DNA of 64,000 nt. Origin: Streptomyces violaceoruber. Its GTDB lineage: Bacteria > Actinomycetota > Actinomycetes > Streptomycetales > Streptomycetaceae. Position 1 is the first letter of the stretch. Each line of letters begins with the position of its first letter. Below, piece by piece: positions 1-10,822 of the stretch. The notes beneath the pieces were generated by a model. It saw only the letters and a list, made by a program, of their open reading frames with translations. It searched no databases and had not been told where the DNA came from. The stretch spans positions 1 to 64,000 of the forward strand of contig JODI01000004.1 of assembly GCA_000720805.1 (NCBI GenBank). The letters run 5' to 3'. The translations under genes and the position numbers were made by a program.

Positions 1-1
1 G

Positions 2-808
2 TCCGGCCCCGCTCCCGCCCCGCGGCCACAGACCCCCGCTCCCCAGCCGGCCCCCGTCCCCAAGCAACGCAGGCGTCGCCGGGGCAGTGCCCGCTTCGCC
101 GGGATGGCCGAGGGGGAGGCCGCCCCCGTCGTCGTACCGCCGACGGCCGTACCGCCCACCGCCGTACCGGATCTGCCCGCGGCGCACGCGCCCGGCGGCC
201 GTACACCGCGCGGGGCCCGGTTCGCCGGGTCCGCACGGGCGGAGGCGGAGCCGGAGCCGCAGGGCGAGCCGCTGGACGGGGAGGACCGGCGGGAGACGGT
301 CCGGACCGTGGAGCGGCTCATGCGGCTGCGCCGTGAGGGCCGCAGCGGCGAGGCACACGCGCTGCTGGCCGAGCTCGCGTCCTGGCCCGCCGCCCGCTAC
401 CCGCTGCTCGCCGTCGAGATGCAGCGCGCCGGGCTGGGCGCCGACTGGGCCACCCTGCTCTGGGAGGCCGCCTCGCTGCCCGCCGACCGCCTCGTCGCCG
501 CCGCCGACGCGCTGGTCGAGGCCGGGCGGGGCATCGACGGCGAGCAGATCCTGCGGCAGGGCGTCGCACGGCCCGCCGCCGAGATCGGGCAGGCCGTGCT
601 GGCGCTGGCGACCGAGGGCCGGCGCCGTGAGGTGCGCGCGCTCCTCGACGCCTACGTCCGCGTCCGGACCCCGGAGGAGGCCGCCCGCAGCGCCGAACCC
701 GACCCGCGGACGCTCGTCCCGCTTCTGGTGGAGGCCGCCCAGCAGGTCTCGGACGAGCGCCACTGGGACCTGGTGCACGCCCTGCGCGTCGCCGGATTCA
801 GCGCCTGA
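2..808 (+). CDS. Hypothetical protein, 3' part of a gene entering from the left
   Basis: The reading frame is open from base 2 to the stop at 806-808 without a convincing start, so the gene begins outside the window; the internal ATG at 104 lacks a ribosome binding site. The visible N-terminal part is rich in Pro, Ala and Arg and looks disordered. The last 160 or so residues alternate Leu/Ala/Glu/Arg in a pattern of short helices, like a helical-repeat protein, including stretches such as RRETVRTVERLMRLRREGR. I do not recognise a catalytic motif or family. GC-rich third positions support it as real coding sequence. It ends about 200 bases before the pyrimidine cluster and shows no link to it. 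Confidence 0.7.
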   Translation, partial: SGPAPAPRPQTPAPQPAPVPKQRRRRRGSARFAGMAEGEAAPVVVPPTAVPPTAVPDLPAAHAPGGRTPRGARFAGSARAEAEPEPQGEPLDGEDRRETVRTVERLMRLRREGRSGEAHALLAELASWPAARYPLLAVEMQRAGLGADWATLLWEAASLPADRLVAAADALVEAGRGIDGEQILRQGVARPAAEIGQAVLALATEGRRREVRALLDAYVRVRTPEEAARSAEPDPRTLVPLLVEAAQQVSDERHWDLVHALRVAGFSA

Positions 809-945
809 CGCACCGCCACCGCCGAGCCCCCGCGACACTCCGCTCACCGGCCCAGTGACTGACCCACAGGAGTGTGAAACGTGATCGACTCAGCGGGTTA
901 ACGACGATGGTCTTGGCAAGCCCCTCCCGGAGGCTTACGTTCGTG

Positions 946-976
946 CCTCTACGACCTGCGTCTACGGGCGTAGAGG
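946..976. promoter_or_regulatory. Inverted repeat upstream of the pyrimidine catabolism cluster
   Basis: CCTCTACG at 946-953 and its exact complement CGTAGAGG at 969-976 are separated by 15 bases, and a further TCTACG lies in the spacer at 961-966. The repeat sits 29 bases before the first ureidopropionase start, next to the probable promoter, so it is a candidate operator or activator site. The PucR-type protein encoded downstream is the obvious candidate binder, but this is inference. Confidence 0.35.
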
Positions 977-1004
977 CTCTGACGTCCCGTCGAAGGAGCA
1001 GCTC

Positions 1005-1847
1005 ATGGCCAACGTCGTACGCGCCGCCCTGGTCCAGGCCACCTGGACCGGCGACACCGAGTCCATGGTGGCGAAACACGAGGAGCACGCCCGCGAGGCG
1101 GCCCGCCAGGGGGCCAAGGTCATCGGCTTCCAGGAAGTGTTCAACGCCCCCTACTTCTGTCAGGTCCAGGATCCCGAGCACTACCGCTGGGCCGAGCCGG
1201 TGCCCGACGGGCCGACCACGCGTCGTATGCAGGAGCTCGCGCGCGAGACCGGCATGGTGATCGTCGTGCCGGTCTTCGAGATCGAGCAGTCCGGCTTCTA
1301 CTACAACACCGCGGCCGTGATCGACGCCGACGGCACCTTCCTCGGCAAGTACCGCAAGCACCACATCCCGCAGGTCAAGGGCTTCTGGGAGAAGTTCTAC
1401 TTCAAGCCGGGCAACATCGGCTGGCCGGTCTTCGACACCGCCGTCGGCAAGGTCGGCGTCTACATCTGCTACGACCGGCACTTCCCGGAGGGCTGGCGGC
1501 AGCTCGGTCTGAACGGCGCCCAGCTCGTCTACAACCCGTCCGCCACCCACCGCGGACTGTCCAACTACCTCTGGCGCCTCGAACAGCCCGCCGCCGCCGT
1601 CGCCAACGAGTACTTCGTCGCCGCGATCAACCGGGTGGGCGTCGAGGAGTACGGCGACAACGACTTCTACGGCACGTCGTACTTCGTGGACCCGCGCGGG
1701 CAGTTCGTGGGCGAGACGGCCAGCGACAAGGAAGAGGAACTCGTCGTCCGTGACCTCGACTTCGACCTGATCGAAGAGGTACGGCAGCAGTGGGCTTTCT
1801 ACCGCGACCGCCGCCCCGACGCCTACGACGGGCTGGTGCGGCCGTGA
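1005..1847 (+). CDS. Beta-ureidopropionase-like carbon-nitrogen hydrolase (paralogue 1)
   Basis: The 280-residue product is a nitrilase-superfamily amidohydrolase. The Glu-Lys-Cys triad is visible: Glu44 in GFQEVF, Lys118 in KYRKHHIP and Cys155 in YICYDRHFPE. Family knowledge: such enzymes hydrolyse N-carbamoyl-beta-alanine to beta-alanine, CO2 and ammonia, the last step of reductive pyrimidine breakdown, in the cytoplasm. The start ATG follows GAAGGAG. The stop overlaps the GTG of the aminotransferase gene (GTGA), so the two are translationally coupled. A second very similar copy lies at 4940-5782, in the same cluster as dihydropyrimidinase. Exact substrate (carbamoyl-beta-alanine or another N-carbamoyl amino acid) cannot be told from sequence. 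Confidence 0.92.
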   Translation: MANVVRAALVQATWTGDTESMVAKHEEHAREAARQGAKVIGFQEVFNAPYFCQVQDPEHYRWAEPVPDGPTTRRMQELARETGMVIVVPVFEIEQSGFYYNTAAVIDADGTFLGKYRKHHIPQVKGFWEKFYFKPGNIGWPVFDTAVGKVGVYICYDRHFPEGWRQLGLNGAQLVYNPSATHRGLSNYLWRLEQPAAAVANEYFVAAINRVGVEEYGDNDFYGTSYFVDPRGQFVGETASDKEEELVVRDLDFDLIEEVRQQWAFYRDRRPDAYDGLVRP

Positions 1848-3130
1848 CCAAGGACCTGCTGGGCCGCCACCGGTCCGTCCTGCCCGACTGGCTCGCCCTC
1901 TACTACGAGGACCCGCTGGAGATCACCCACGGCGAGGGCCGCTACGTCTGGGACGCCGAGGGCAACAAGTACCTCGACTTCTTCGGCGGCATCCTCACCA
2001 CCATGACCGCGCACGCCCTGCCCGAGGTCACCAAGGCCGTCAGCGAGCAGGCCGGGCGGATCATCCACTCGTCCACGCTCTACCTCAACCGCCCGATGGT
2101 CGAACTCGCCGAGCGGGTCGCCCAGTTGAGCGGCATCCCGGACGCCCGCGTCTTCTTCACCACCTCCGGCACCGAGGCCAACGACACGGCCCTGCTGCTG
2201 GCGACGACGTACCGCCGCAGCAACACGATCCTGGCGATGCGCAACAGCTACCACGGCCGGTCCTTCAGCGCGGTCGGCATCACCGGCAACCGCGGCTGGT
2301 CCCCGACCTCCCTGTCACCGCTGCAGACGCTGTACGTCCACGGAGGCGTGCGCACGCGCGGTCCGTACGCCTCGCTCGGCGACGAGGACTTCATCGCCGC
2401 CTGCGTCGACGATCTGAACGACCTGCTGGGCCACACCCGCCCGCCCGCGGCCCTGATCGCCGAGCCGATCCAGGGCGTCGGCGGCTTCACCTCGCCGCCC
2501 GACGGCTTGTACGCGGCCTTCCGCGAGGTGCTGCACGAGCGCGGCATCCTGTGGATCGCCGACGAGGTGCAGACCGGCTGGGGCCGCACCGGCGACCACT
2601 TCTGGGGCTGGCAGGCCCACGGCCGGAGCGGCCCGCCCGACATCCTCACCTTCGCCAAGGGCATCGGCAACGGCATGTCCATCGGCGGGGTGGTGGCCCG
2701 CGCCGAGATCATGAACTGCCTCGACAGCAACAGCATCTCCACCTTCGGCGGCACCCAGATCACCATGGCGGCCGGCCTCGCCAACCTGACGTACCTCCTG
2801 GAACACGACCTCCAGGGCAACGCCCGGCGCGTCGGCGGCCTGCTCCTCGAACGGCTGCGGACGGCCGCGGGGCGGATCCCGGGCGTACGGGAGGTGCGCG
2901 GGCGCGGGCTGATGCTGGGCATCGAACTGGTCAGGCCCGGGACCGACCAGGCCGATCCGCAGGCCGCGGCCGCCGTGCTGGAGGCGGCCCGCGCGGGCGG
3001 GCTGCTCATCGGCAAGGGCGGCGGGCACAACACCAGCGCCCTGCGGGTGGCCCCGCCGCTGTCCCTGACCCTCCCGGAGGCCGAGGAGGGCGCGGCGATC
3101 CTCGAAGACGCTCTGAGGAGCATCCAGTAG
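1844..3130 (+). CDS. Class III PLP aminotransferase (beta-alanine/omega-amino acid type)
   Basis: The 428-residue product is a fold-type I, class III aminotransferase. Visible signs are the phosphate-binding TTSGTEANDTALL region, the WIADEVQTGWGRTG segment with the PLP-ring aspartate, and the Schiff-base Lys272 in TFAKGIGNG. The GTG start at 1844 overlaps the stop of the upstream ureidopropionase; a longer frame from 1790 overlaps that gene and looks non-native. Context suggests it transaminates the beta-alanine or beta-aminoisobutyrate released by the ureidopropionase to a semialdehyde. No semialdehyde dehydrogenase is present in the window. GABA or another omega-amine is an alternative substrate. 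Confidence 0.9.
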   Translation: MTKDLLGRHRSVLPDWLALYYEDPLEITHGEGRYVWDAEGNKYLDFFGGILTTMTAHALPEVTKAVSEQAGRIIHSSTLYLNRPMVELAERVAQLSGIPDARVFFTTSGTEANDTALLLATTYRRSNTILAMRNSYHGRSFSAVGITGNRGWSPTSLSPLQTLYVHGGVRTRGPYASLGDEDFIAACVDDLNDLLGHTRPPAALIAEPIQGVGGFTSPPDGLYAAFREVLHERGILWIADEVQTGWGRTGDHFWGWQAHGRSGPPDILTFAKGIGNGMSIGGVVARAEIMNCLDSNSISTFGGTQITMAAGLANLTYLLEHDLQGNARRVGGLLLERLRTAAGRIPGVREVRGRGLMLGIELVRPGTDQADPQAAAAVLEAARAGGLLIGKGGGHNTSALRVAPPLSLTLPEAEEGAAILEDALRSIQ

Positions 3131-3182
3131 CACCATCCTGAACAAGGGCCCGCACGAGGTCCTGAACAAGGGAAGCACCGCC

Positions 3183-4760
3183 ATGACCACCACCTCGGAG
3201 ACCTGGGGAACCGTCGAACCCGTGGAGCCGACCCTGTCGGTGCGGCAGGTTCTCACGCTGGAACGGGTCCTCGCCGGGGAACCCGAGGTGGTGGCCGGCG
3301 CGGGCCAGCTCGACCGGCTGGTGCGGTGGGTGCATGTCGCCGAGGCCGCCGACGTGGGCGTGATGCTCAGCGGCGGAGAGATGGTCCTCACCACCGGCGT
3401 ACTGCTCGCGGGCGACGAGGGCGCGCAGGCCGAGTACATCCAGTCCCTGCACCGCGCGGAGGCCGCCGCCGTCGTCCTGGGCCTGGGACGGGCCTTCCCC
3501 GCCCCGCCGGACGTGATGCGCCGGGCCGCCGAGCGGTGCGGGCTGCCCATGATCGTCCTCCACCGGCCCTTCCCCTTCGCCGAGTTGACCGAGGAGGTCC
3601 AGGCCCGGCTGGTGCGGCGCAAGTTCGCCGCCGTCAGCCTCTCCGAGGCCGTACGGACCGCGCTCACCGGACTGATCACCGCGGGCGCGCCCCTGCAGCC
3701 TCTGCTGGACGAGGTCGCCCAGCACAGCGGCTGCCCCGTCGTCGTCACCAACCTCGCCCACCGCGTCCTCGCCACGGCGGGGGAGCGGTCGGCGGTCGAC
3801 GACGTGCTGCGGGACTGGGAGCGCATCGCCCGGCAGGCCGGCGGCAGCGAGGGCGACGGCTGGATCCGCGCCGAACTCGGCGGGCGCGGGGAACGCTGGG
3901 GCCGGATCGTGCTGTGCGGCTACCGCGGCGACACCGCCACCGGGCGGCTGCTCGCCGACCGTGCCGCCGAGTCCCTCGTCCTGCACCGCATGCTCGGCGG
4001 CACCTCCGCGCACACCTGGGAGGAACAGTCCGCGCAGAGCCTGCTGACCGACCTGGTCAGCGGGGTCGTACCGGCCCGGCAGCTGCTGCCGAGGGCCCGC
4101 GCGGCCGGACTGCCGGTCAACCGGCGCACCTTCGTCCCACTGGTCGTCCGCGACGCCGACCCGGCCGGGCTCGACCGGGTGCTGCGGATGCTCGGGCTGC
4201 CCGGGATCGTCGCCGAACTCGCCGACGGCGCGACCGCCGTGCTGCTGAGCCTGGCCCGCGACCAGGACGCCTCGGCGCTCACGGCGAACTTCGCGGCCCG
4301 GGTGCGCTCGGAGTCCGGCCGGACGGTGATCGCCGCCGCCGACGCGCTCACCGCCTGGGACGACGTCCCCGCCGGTCTGCGCGAGGCCCAGCACGTCGCC
4401 GACGCCGTCGCGGACTCCTCGGCCGTCCTGGTCCTGCCGGACGTGGTCCGGCTCAAGGACGTCCATCTGCGCGGCCTGGTCCGGCTGCTGCGGGACGACC
4501 CGCACGTCCAGTCCTTCGCGGAGCGGGAGCTGGACGGGCTGCTGTGCGCGGCGGGCGAGGACCTGCTCGCCGTCCTGCGCACCTACCTCGCCACCGGCCG
4601 CAACAAGTCCCGCACCGCCCAGCTCCACCACGTCTCCCGCCCGGCGCTGTACCGCCGCCTGGAGGCGATACAGACCCGGCTCGGCGTCGACCTCGACGAC
4701 TTCGAGCAGGCGGCCTCCGTACACATCGCGCTCCTCGCGCACGACGCGCAACAGGGCTGA
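3183..4760 (+). CDS. PucR-family transcriptional regulator
   Basis: The 525-residue protein has the usual PucR layout. An N-terminal purine-catabolism sensor domain (about residues 15-140) carries the typical GGEMVLTTG segment. A middle region resembles the CdaR GGDEF-like domain, and a C-terminal helix-turn-helix (about 455-515) contains LLAVLRTYLATGRNKSRTA and LYRRLEAIQTRLG. PucR proteins are cytoplasmic, metabolite-responsive regulators of purine, allantoin or pyrimidine degradation. It lies between the first two enzyme genes and the second ureidopropionase, 52 bases after the aminotransferase, so it probably controls the cluster. The effector is unknown. Confidence 0.9.
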   Translation: MTTTSETWGTVEPVEPTLSVRQVLTLERVLAGEPEVVAGAGQLDRLVRWVHVAEAADVGVMLSGGEMVLTTGVLLAGDEGAQAEYIQSLHRAEAAAVVLGLGRAFPAPPDVMRRAAERCGLPMIVLHRPFPFAELTEEVQARLVRRKFAAVSLSEAVRTALTGLITAGAPLQPLLDEVAQHSGCPVVVTNLAHRVLATAGERSAVDDVLRDWERIARQAGGSEGDGWIRAELGGRGERWGRIVLCGYRGDTATGRLLADRAAESLVLHRMLGGTSAHTWEEQSAQSLLTDLVSGVVPARQLLPRARAAGLPVNRRTFVPLVVRDADPAGLDRVLRMLGLPGIVAELADGATAVLLSLARDQDASALTANFAARVRSESGRTVIAAADALTAWDDVPAGLREAQHVADAVADSSAVLVLPDVVRLKDVHLRGLVRLLRDDPHVQSFAERELDGLLCAAGEDLLAVLRTYLATGRNKSRTAQLHHVSRPALYRRLEAIQTRLGVDLDDFEQAASVHIALLAHDAQQG

Positions 4761-4939
4761 CAGCACGCTGCGAAACAGCTGAGAAACACACGACGACCTG
4801 GGAAAACGGCGGTGAAACATGGGCTCACGACGGGGTGACACCGTGGCACGCCGGGCGCCCGCAGACGTGACACCGTGCAACTCAAACCGGACCCCCGGGC
4901 TTCTTAGGCTCCTCGCACACCGAGTGACCGGAGGTCCCG

Positions 4940-5782
4940 ATGAGCACAGTGATCCGAGCCGCCCTCTTCCAGACCGCCTGGACCGGCGACAAGGAGTCGA
5001 TGATCCAGGTGCACGAGCAGGCGGCCCGCGACGCGGCCGCGCAGGGCGCACAGGTCCTGTGCTTCCAGGAGCTGTTCTACGGGCCCTACTTCTGCCAGGT
5101 CCAGGACAAGGCGTTCTACGAGTACGCCGAGCAGGTTCCCGAGGGCCCGATCGTCCGGCGCTTCCAGGCTCTGGCCGAGGAGCTGGGCCTCGTGCTGATC
5201 CTGCCGATGTACGAGGAGGAGCAGCCCGGCGTCCTCTACAACACGGCCGCGGTGATCGACGCGGACGGCTCGTACCTCGGCAAGTACCGCAAGCACCACA
5301 TCCCGCAGGTCCCCGGCTTCTGGGAGAAGTTCTACTTCCGCCCCGGCAACCTGGGCTGGCCGGTCTTCGAGACCGCCGTGGGCAAGATCGGCGTCTACAT
5401 CTGCTACGACCGGCACTTCCCGGAGGGCTGGCGGGCGCTGGGCCTGGAGGGCGCCGAGATCGTCTTCAACCCGTCGGCCACCTCGCGCGGCCTGTCCGGC
5501 TACCTGTGGCAGCTCGAGCAGCCGGCGGCGGCCGTCGCCAACGAGTACTTCGTCGGCGCCATCAACCGGGTGGGTGTCGAGGAGCTGGGCGACAACGACT
5601 TCTACGGGACCTCGTACTTCGTGGACCCGGAAGCCCAGTTCGTCGGCGAGGTGGCGAGCGACAAGGAGACCGAACTGGTCGTCCGCGACCTCGACCTGGC
5701 CAAGCTGCGCGAGGTGCGCGACCGCTGGCAGTTCTACCGGGACCGCCGCCCGGAGGCGTACAGCCCGCTGACCGCTCCGTAG
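4940..5782 (+). CDS. Beta-ureidopropionase-like carbon-nitrogen hydrolase (paralogue 2)
   Basis: This 280-residue nitrilase-superfamily enzyme has the same length as the product of 1005-1847 and matches it over its whole length. It has the same triad in FQELF, KYRKHHIP and YICYDRHFPE, and the same GDNDFYGTSYFVDP segment. The predicted reaction is hydrolysis of N-carbamoyl-beta-alanine or a related N-carbamoyl amino acid. The ATG follows GGAGGT at a good distance. The 180-base gap after the PucR gene holds two copies of TGACACCGTG (near 4836 and 4868) and probably a promoter, so it may form its own transcript with dihydropyrimidinase. Why two copies are kept is unclear; different substrates are possible. 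Confidence 0.92.
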   Translation: MSTVIRAALFQTAWTGDKESMIQVHEQAARDAAAQGAQVLCFQELFYGPYFCQVQDKAFYEYAEQVPEGPIVRRFQALAEELGLVLILPMYEEEQPGVLYNTAAVIDADGSYLGKYRKHHIPQVPGFWEKFYFRPGNLGWPVFETAVGKIGVYICYDRHFPEGWRALGLEGAEIVFNPSATSRGLSGYLWQLEQPAAAVANEYFVGAINRVGVEELGDNDFYGTSYFVDPEAQFVGEVASDKETELVVRDLDLAKLREVRDRWQFYRDRRPEAYSPLTAP

Positions 5783-5882
5783 GACCTGTCCGGACGCCCG
5801 CCGGTCCGGCGCACGCGGGCCGGGCCGGCGGCACCGGCCGACTTGCACCACACCAGTGTTGATCACGGCAGGAGAGGGAGCC

Positions 5883-7286
5883 ATGAGCAGCCGTACCGTC
5901 ATCCGCGGTGGCCTCGTCATCACCGCGTCCGACGAGATCCACGCCGACGTCCTGATCGAGGACGGCCGCGTCGCCGCCCTCGCCGCCTCCGGCACCCCGG
6001 CCGCCGAGGCCTGGACGGCCGAGCGCACCATCGACGCCACCGGGAAGTACGTCATCCCGGGCGGCGTCGACGCCCACACCCACATGGAGCTGCCGTTCGG
6101 CGGCACCTTCGCCTCCGACACCTTCGAGACCGGCACCCGGGCCGCCGCCTGGGGCGGAACCACCACGATCGTCGACTTCGCCGTGCAGAGCGTGGGCCAC
6201 AGTCTGCGCGAGGGCCTGGACGCCTGGCACGCCAAGGCGGAAGGCAACTGCGCGATCGACTACGGCTTCCACATGATCGTCTCCGACGTGCACCAGGAGA
6301 CGCTCAAGGAGATGGACCTGCTGGTCGAGGAGGGCGTGACCTCCTTCAAGCAGTTCATGGCCTACCCCGGTGTCTTCTACAGCGACGACGGCCAGATCCT
6401 GCGCGCCATGCAGCGTTCCGCCGACAACGGCGGCCTGATCATGATGCACGCGGAGAACGGCATCGCGATCGACGTCCTCGTCGAACAGGCGCTGGCCCGC
6501 GGCGAGACCGACCCCCGCTATCACGGGGAGGTCCGCAAGGCGCTGCTGGAGGCCGAGGCCACCCACCGCGCCATCAAGCTCGCTCAGGTCGCGGGCGCCC
6601 CCCTGTACGTCGTGCACGTCTCGGCCATGGAGGCGGTCGCCGAGCTGGCCAGGGCGCGCGACGAGGGGCTCAACGTCTTCGGCGAGACCTGCCCGCAGTA
6701 CCTGTTCCTGTCGACGGACAACCTCGCCGAGCCGGACTTCGAGGGCTCCAAGTACGTGTGCAGTACTCCGCTCAGGCCCAAGGAGCACCAGGCCAAGCTG
6801 TGGCAGGGCCTGCGCACCAACGACCTCCAGGTCGTCTCCACCGACCACTGCCCCTTCTGCTTCGTGGGCCAGAAGGAGCTCGGCCGCGGCGACTTCTCGA
6901 AGATCCCCAACGGTCTGCCGGGCGTCGAGAACCGGATGGACCTGCTGCACCAGGCCGTCGTCGACGGGCACATCTCGCGCCGCCGCTGGATCGAGATCGC
7001 CTGCGCGGCCCCGGCCCGGATGTTCGGCATGTACCCGAAGAAGGGGACCATCGCGCCGGGCGCCGACGCCGACATCGTCATCTACGACCCGCACGCCGAG
7101 CAGGTCATGTCCGTCGACACGCACCACATGAACGTCGACTACTCGGCGTACGAGGGCAAGCACGTCACCGGCCGCGTCGAGACGGTCCTCTCACGGGGCG
7201 AACTCGTCATCACCGAGCGGGAGTACACCGGGCACGCCGGACACGGCACGTACACCCCTCGGTCCACCTGTCAGTACCTCAACTAG
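5883..7286 (+). CDS. hydA: Dihydropyrimidinase / D-hydantoinase
   Basis: The 467-residue product belongs to the cyclic amidohydrolase superfamily. The metal-binding HxH lies in GVDAHTHMELPFGG. The lysine expected to be carboxylated lies in TSFKQFMAYPGVF. Later ligands lie in YVVHVSAMEA and the Asp in VSTDHCPFCF. It opens the dihydrouracil or hydantoin ring to an N-carbamoyl amino acid, the substrate of the neighbouring amidohydrolases. I chose ATG 5883 because GGAGAGGGAG precedes it; an in-frame start at 5856 has no such site. Only 11 bases separate it from the downstream oxidoreductase. Confidence 0.93.
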   Translation: MSSRTVIRGGLVITASDEIHADVLIEDGRVAALAASGTPAAEAWTAERTIDATGKYVIPGGVDAHTHMELPFGGTFASDTFETGTRAAAWGGTTTIVDFAVQSVGHSLREGLDAWHAKAEGNCAIDYGFHMIVSDVHQETLKEMDLLVEEGVTSFKQFMAYPGVFYSDDGQILRAMQRSADNGGLIMMHAENGIAIDVLVEQALARGETDPRYHGEVRKALLEAEATHRAIKLAQVAGAPLYVVHVSAMEAVAELARARDEGLNVFGETCPQYLFLSTDNLAEPDFEGSKYVCSTPLRPKEHQAKLWQGLRTNDLQVVSTDHCPFCFVGQKELGRGDFSKIPNGLPGVENRMDLLHQAVVDGHISRRRWIEIACAAPARMFGMYPKKGTIAPGADADIVIYDPHAEQVMSVDTHHMNVDYSAYEGKHVTGRVETVLSRGELVITEREYTGHAGHGTYTPRSTCQYLN

Positions 7287-7297
7287 GAGTGGCGCAG

Positions 7298-8317
7298 ATG
7301 GACTTCGGACTCGTCCTGCAGACGGACCCGCCGGCCTCGAAGGTCATCAGCCTGATGAAGCGGGCCGAGCACAACGGCTTCACCTACGGCTGGACCTTCG
7401 ACTCCGCCGTGCTGTGGCAGGAGCCGTTCGTGATCTACAGTCAGATCCTCTCGAACACCTCGAAGTTGAAGGTCGGCCCGATGGTCACCAACCCGGGCAC
7501 CCGCACCTGGGAGGTCACCGCCTCCACCTTCGCCACCCTCAACGACATGTTCGGCAACCGCACGGTCTGCGGCATCGGCCGCGGCGACTCGGCGATGCGG
7601 GTGGCGGGCCGCAAGCCCAACACGCTGGCCCGCATCAGCGAGGCCATGAAGGTCATCCGGGCGCTCGGCCGCGGTGACGAGGCCGACCTCGGCGGTACGG
7701 TGATCAGGTTCCCGTGGATCAAGCCGGGCGCCGAACTCCCCGTATGGATGGCCGCCTACGGGCCCAAGGCACTGAAGATGACGGGGGAGGAGGCCGACGG
7801 GTTCATCCTCCAGCTCGCCGACCTCTACCTGACCGAGTACATGGTCAAGGCCGTCAAGGACGCGGCCGTCGCCGCCGGACGCGACCCGTCCGAGGTGAAG
7901 ATCTGCGTCGCCGCCCCCGCCTACGTCACCGAGGACGACTCGCCCGAGGCGTTCGCCCACGCGCGCGAGCAGTGCCGCTGGTTCGGCGGGATGGTCGGCA
8001 ACCACGTGGCCGACCTGGTCTCCAAGTACGGTGAGCACTCCGCCGCCGTACCCGACGAACTCACCGACTACATCAAGGCGCGTGAGGGGTACGACTACTC
8101 CCACCACGGACGCGCCGACAATCCGGACACCCAGTTCGTCCCCGACGAGATCGTCGACCGGTTCTGCGTGATCGGCCCGGTCGAGAAGCACATCGAGAAG
8201 CTGAACGCGCTGCGGGAACTCGGCGTCGACCAGTTCGCCGTCTACGACATGCACGACGCGCAGGAAGCCACCATCGACGCGTACGGGTCGACGGTGATCC
8301 CGGCCCTCAACGGCTGA
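7298..8317 (+). CDS. Luciferase-like (LLM) F420-dependent-type oxidoreductase
   Basis: The 339-residue product looks like a bacterial-luciferase-like TIM-barrel flavin/F420 enzyme of the subgroup close to methylenetetrahydromethanopterin reductase. Typical pieces are MDFGLVLQTDPPA at the N-terminus, the WTFDSAVLWQEPF strand, CGIGRGDSAMR and PVWMAAYGPKALKM. The ATG lies 11 bases after the dihydropyrimidinase stop with GGAGTGG in front, so the two are one operon. Family members near hydantoinase genes are common in actinomycetes, but I know of no proven reaction. Since no classical dihydropyrimidine dehydrogenase is encoded here, it could supply the ring-reducing or another redox step; this is inference. 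Confidence 0.85.
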   Translation: MDFGLVLQTDPPASKVISLMKRAEHNGFTYGWTFDSAVLWQEPFVIYSQILSNTSKLKVGPMVTNPGTRTWEVTASTFATLNDMFGNRTVCGIGRGDSAMRVAGRKPNTLARISEAMKVIRALGRGDEADLGGTVIRFPWIKPGAELPVWMAAYGPKALKMTGEEADGFILQLADLYLTEYMVKAVKDAAVAAGRDPSEVKICVAAPAYVTEDDSPEAFAHAREQCRWFGGMVGNHVADLVSKYGEHSAAVPDELTDYIKAREGYDYSHHGRADNPDTQFVPDEIVDRFCVIGPVEKHIEKLNALRELGVDQFAVYDMHDAQEATIDAYGSTVIPALNG

Positions 8318-8372
8318 CAGCTCCACACCCCTCGTAGAGACCGCTCACCTCCCATCCCCCCACTCCTGTTCT

Positions 8373-8398
8373 CCCCTCCTCCGCTTCCGGAGGAGGGG
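8373..8398 (+). terminator. Perfect hairpin between oxidoreductase and permease genes
   Basis: CCCCTCCTCCG at 8373-8383 pairs exactly with CGGAGGAGGGG at 8388-8398 around a CTTC loop. There is no T-run, as is usual for GC-rich actinomycetes. It lies 55 bases before the permease start, so it may reduce read-through into that gene or stabilise the upstream mRNA 3' end. Confidence 0.7.
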
Positions 8399-8452
8399 TG
8401 CCGGAGCCCGCACGGCCTTTCCGGATCCGCCCCTCGTTTGATTGGCCTGCCC

Positions 8453-9979
<1,527 letters not shown>

Positions 9980-9999
9980 TCCGGCCCCTGGGAGGACGG

Positions 10000-10674
10000 T
10001 CAGCTCTTTTGGCCGTCCTCCAGTGCCGCCACCGCCTCCTTGGCGGCCTTGATGGCGCCCTTGTTGATCACATCGGTGCTGGGCGCCTTCTTGGTCTCGA
10101 AGTCGCTGCCGTTGTACGTGACGGTCAGCAGCACGTTGGAGGCCCGGATCAGCACCATGCCCTCGCGGGTCTGCTGCTTGTCCTCGGTGCTGAGGTTCAC
10201 GACGGAGTACCCCGAGTCGCCGACACCGGGCACGTCCCCGCCGCCGCTCTTCTCCGACACCGTCTCCTGGTACGACTGCCGCGCCTCGTCGTCCGAGTCC
10301 ATGACCTCGTAGGAGACGTCCAGCCAACGGTAGTCGTATCCCTTGAGCGCGTTCCAGGAGCAGGTGCGGCGCACCTTCGCGTCCGTGGACGCGATCTCCT
10401 TGCCGGCCGTCTTCGCACCCGGCACCAGCGATGTGATCGTCTTCTTCGCCACGCTCGCGCACGGCGCCGGTGCGGCCGAGTACGTCTTGGAGGCCGCCGA
10501 CGTCGAGGGGGCGGAGGCGGACTGGGTCGCGGTCGTCCGCTCGTCCTTGTGCTCGCTGGCCGGTGTCGCGGCGAACGGGCCGGACGACAGCGCCCAGCCC
10601 GCCGCGGCGAGCACGACGACGGGCGACAGACGCGCGGTGAGGGCGAGCGGCAGGGGAAGAGAGCTGGAACGCAC
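10000..10674 (-). CDS. Secreted or membrane-anchored hypothetical protein (DUF3558-like)
   Basis: The 224-residue product begins with a positively charged, hydrophobic signal-like segment (about residues 1-40) followed by a Ser/Thr/Ala-rich linker (about 45-65) typical of exported actinobacterial proteins. No lipobox cysteine is evident. The following domain has two cysteines (in PCASVAKK and RRTCSWN) and a general resemblance to the DUF3558 family of small extracellular proteins. The role is unknown. It converges with the NCS1 permease and has no visible operon partner. Confidence 0.75.
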   Translation of the reverse strand: MRSSSLPLPLALTARLSPVVVLAAAGWALSSGPFAATPASEHKDERTTATQSASAPSTSAASKTYSAAPAPCASVAKKTITSLVPGAKTAGKEIASTDAKVRRTCSWNALKGYDYRWLDVSYEVMDSDDEARQSYQETVSEKSGGGDVPGVGDSGYSVVNLSTEDKQQTREGMVLIRASNVLLTVTYNGSDFETKKAPSTDVINKGAIKAAKEAVAALEDGQKS

Positions 10675-10822
10675 GGCGCACTTTTCGTGGGGGACGGTGC
10701 GGAGCGGGTCCGCACTGCGGACGGTACGCCAGTGTCACACGAGTCACTGCAGGGCGAAAGTGCCAACTCGCTCCGTGGTGGCGTGGTGACTGCGACCCAT
10801 CACCGATGCGCCAAGTGTCCGC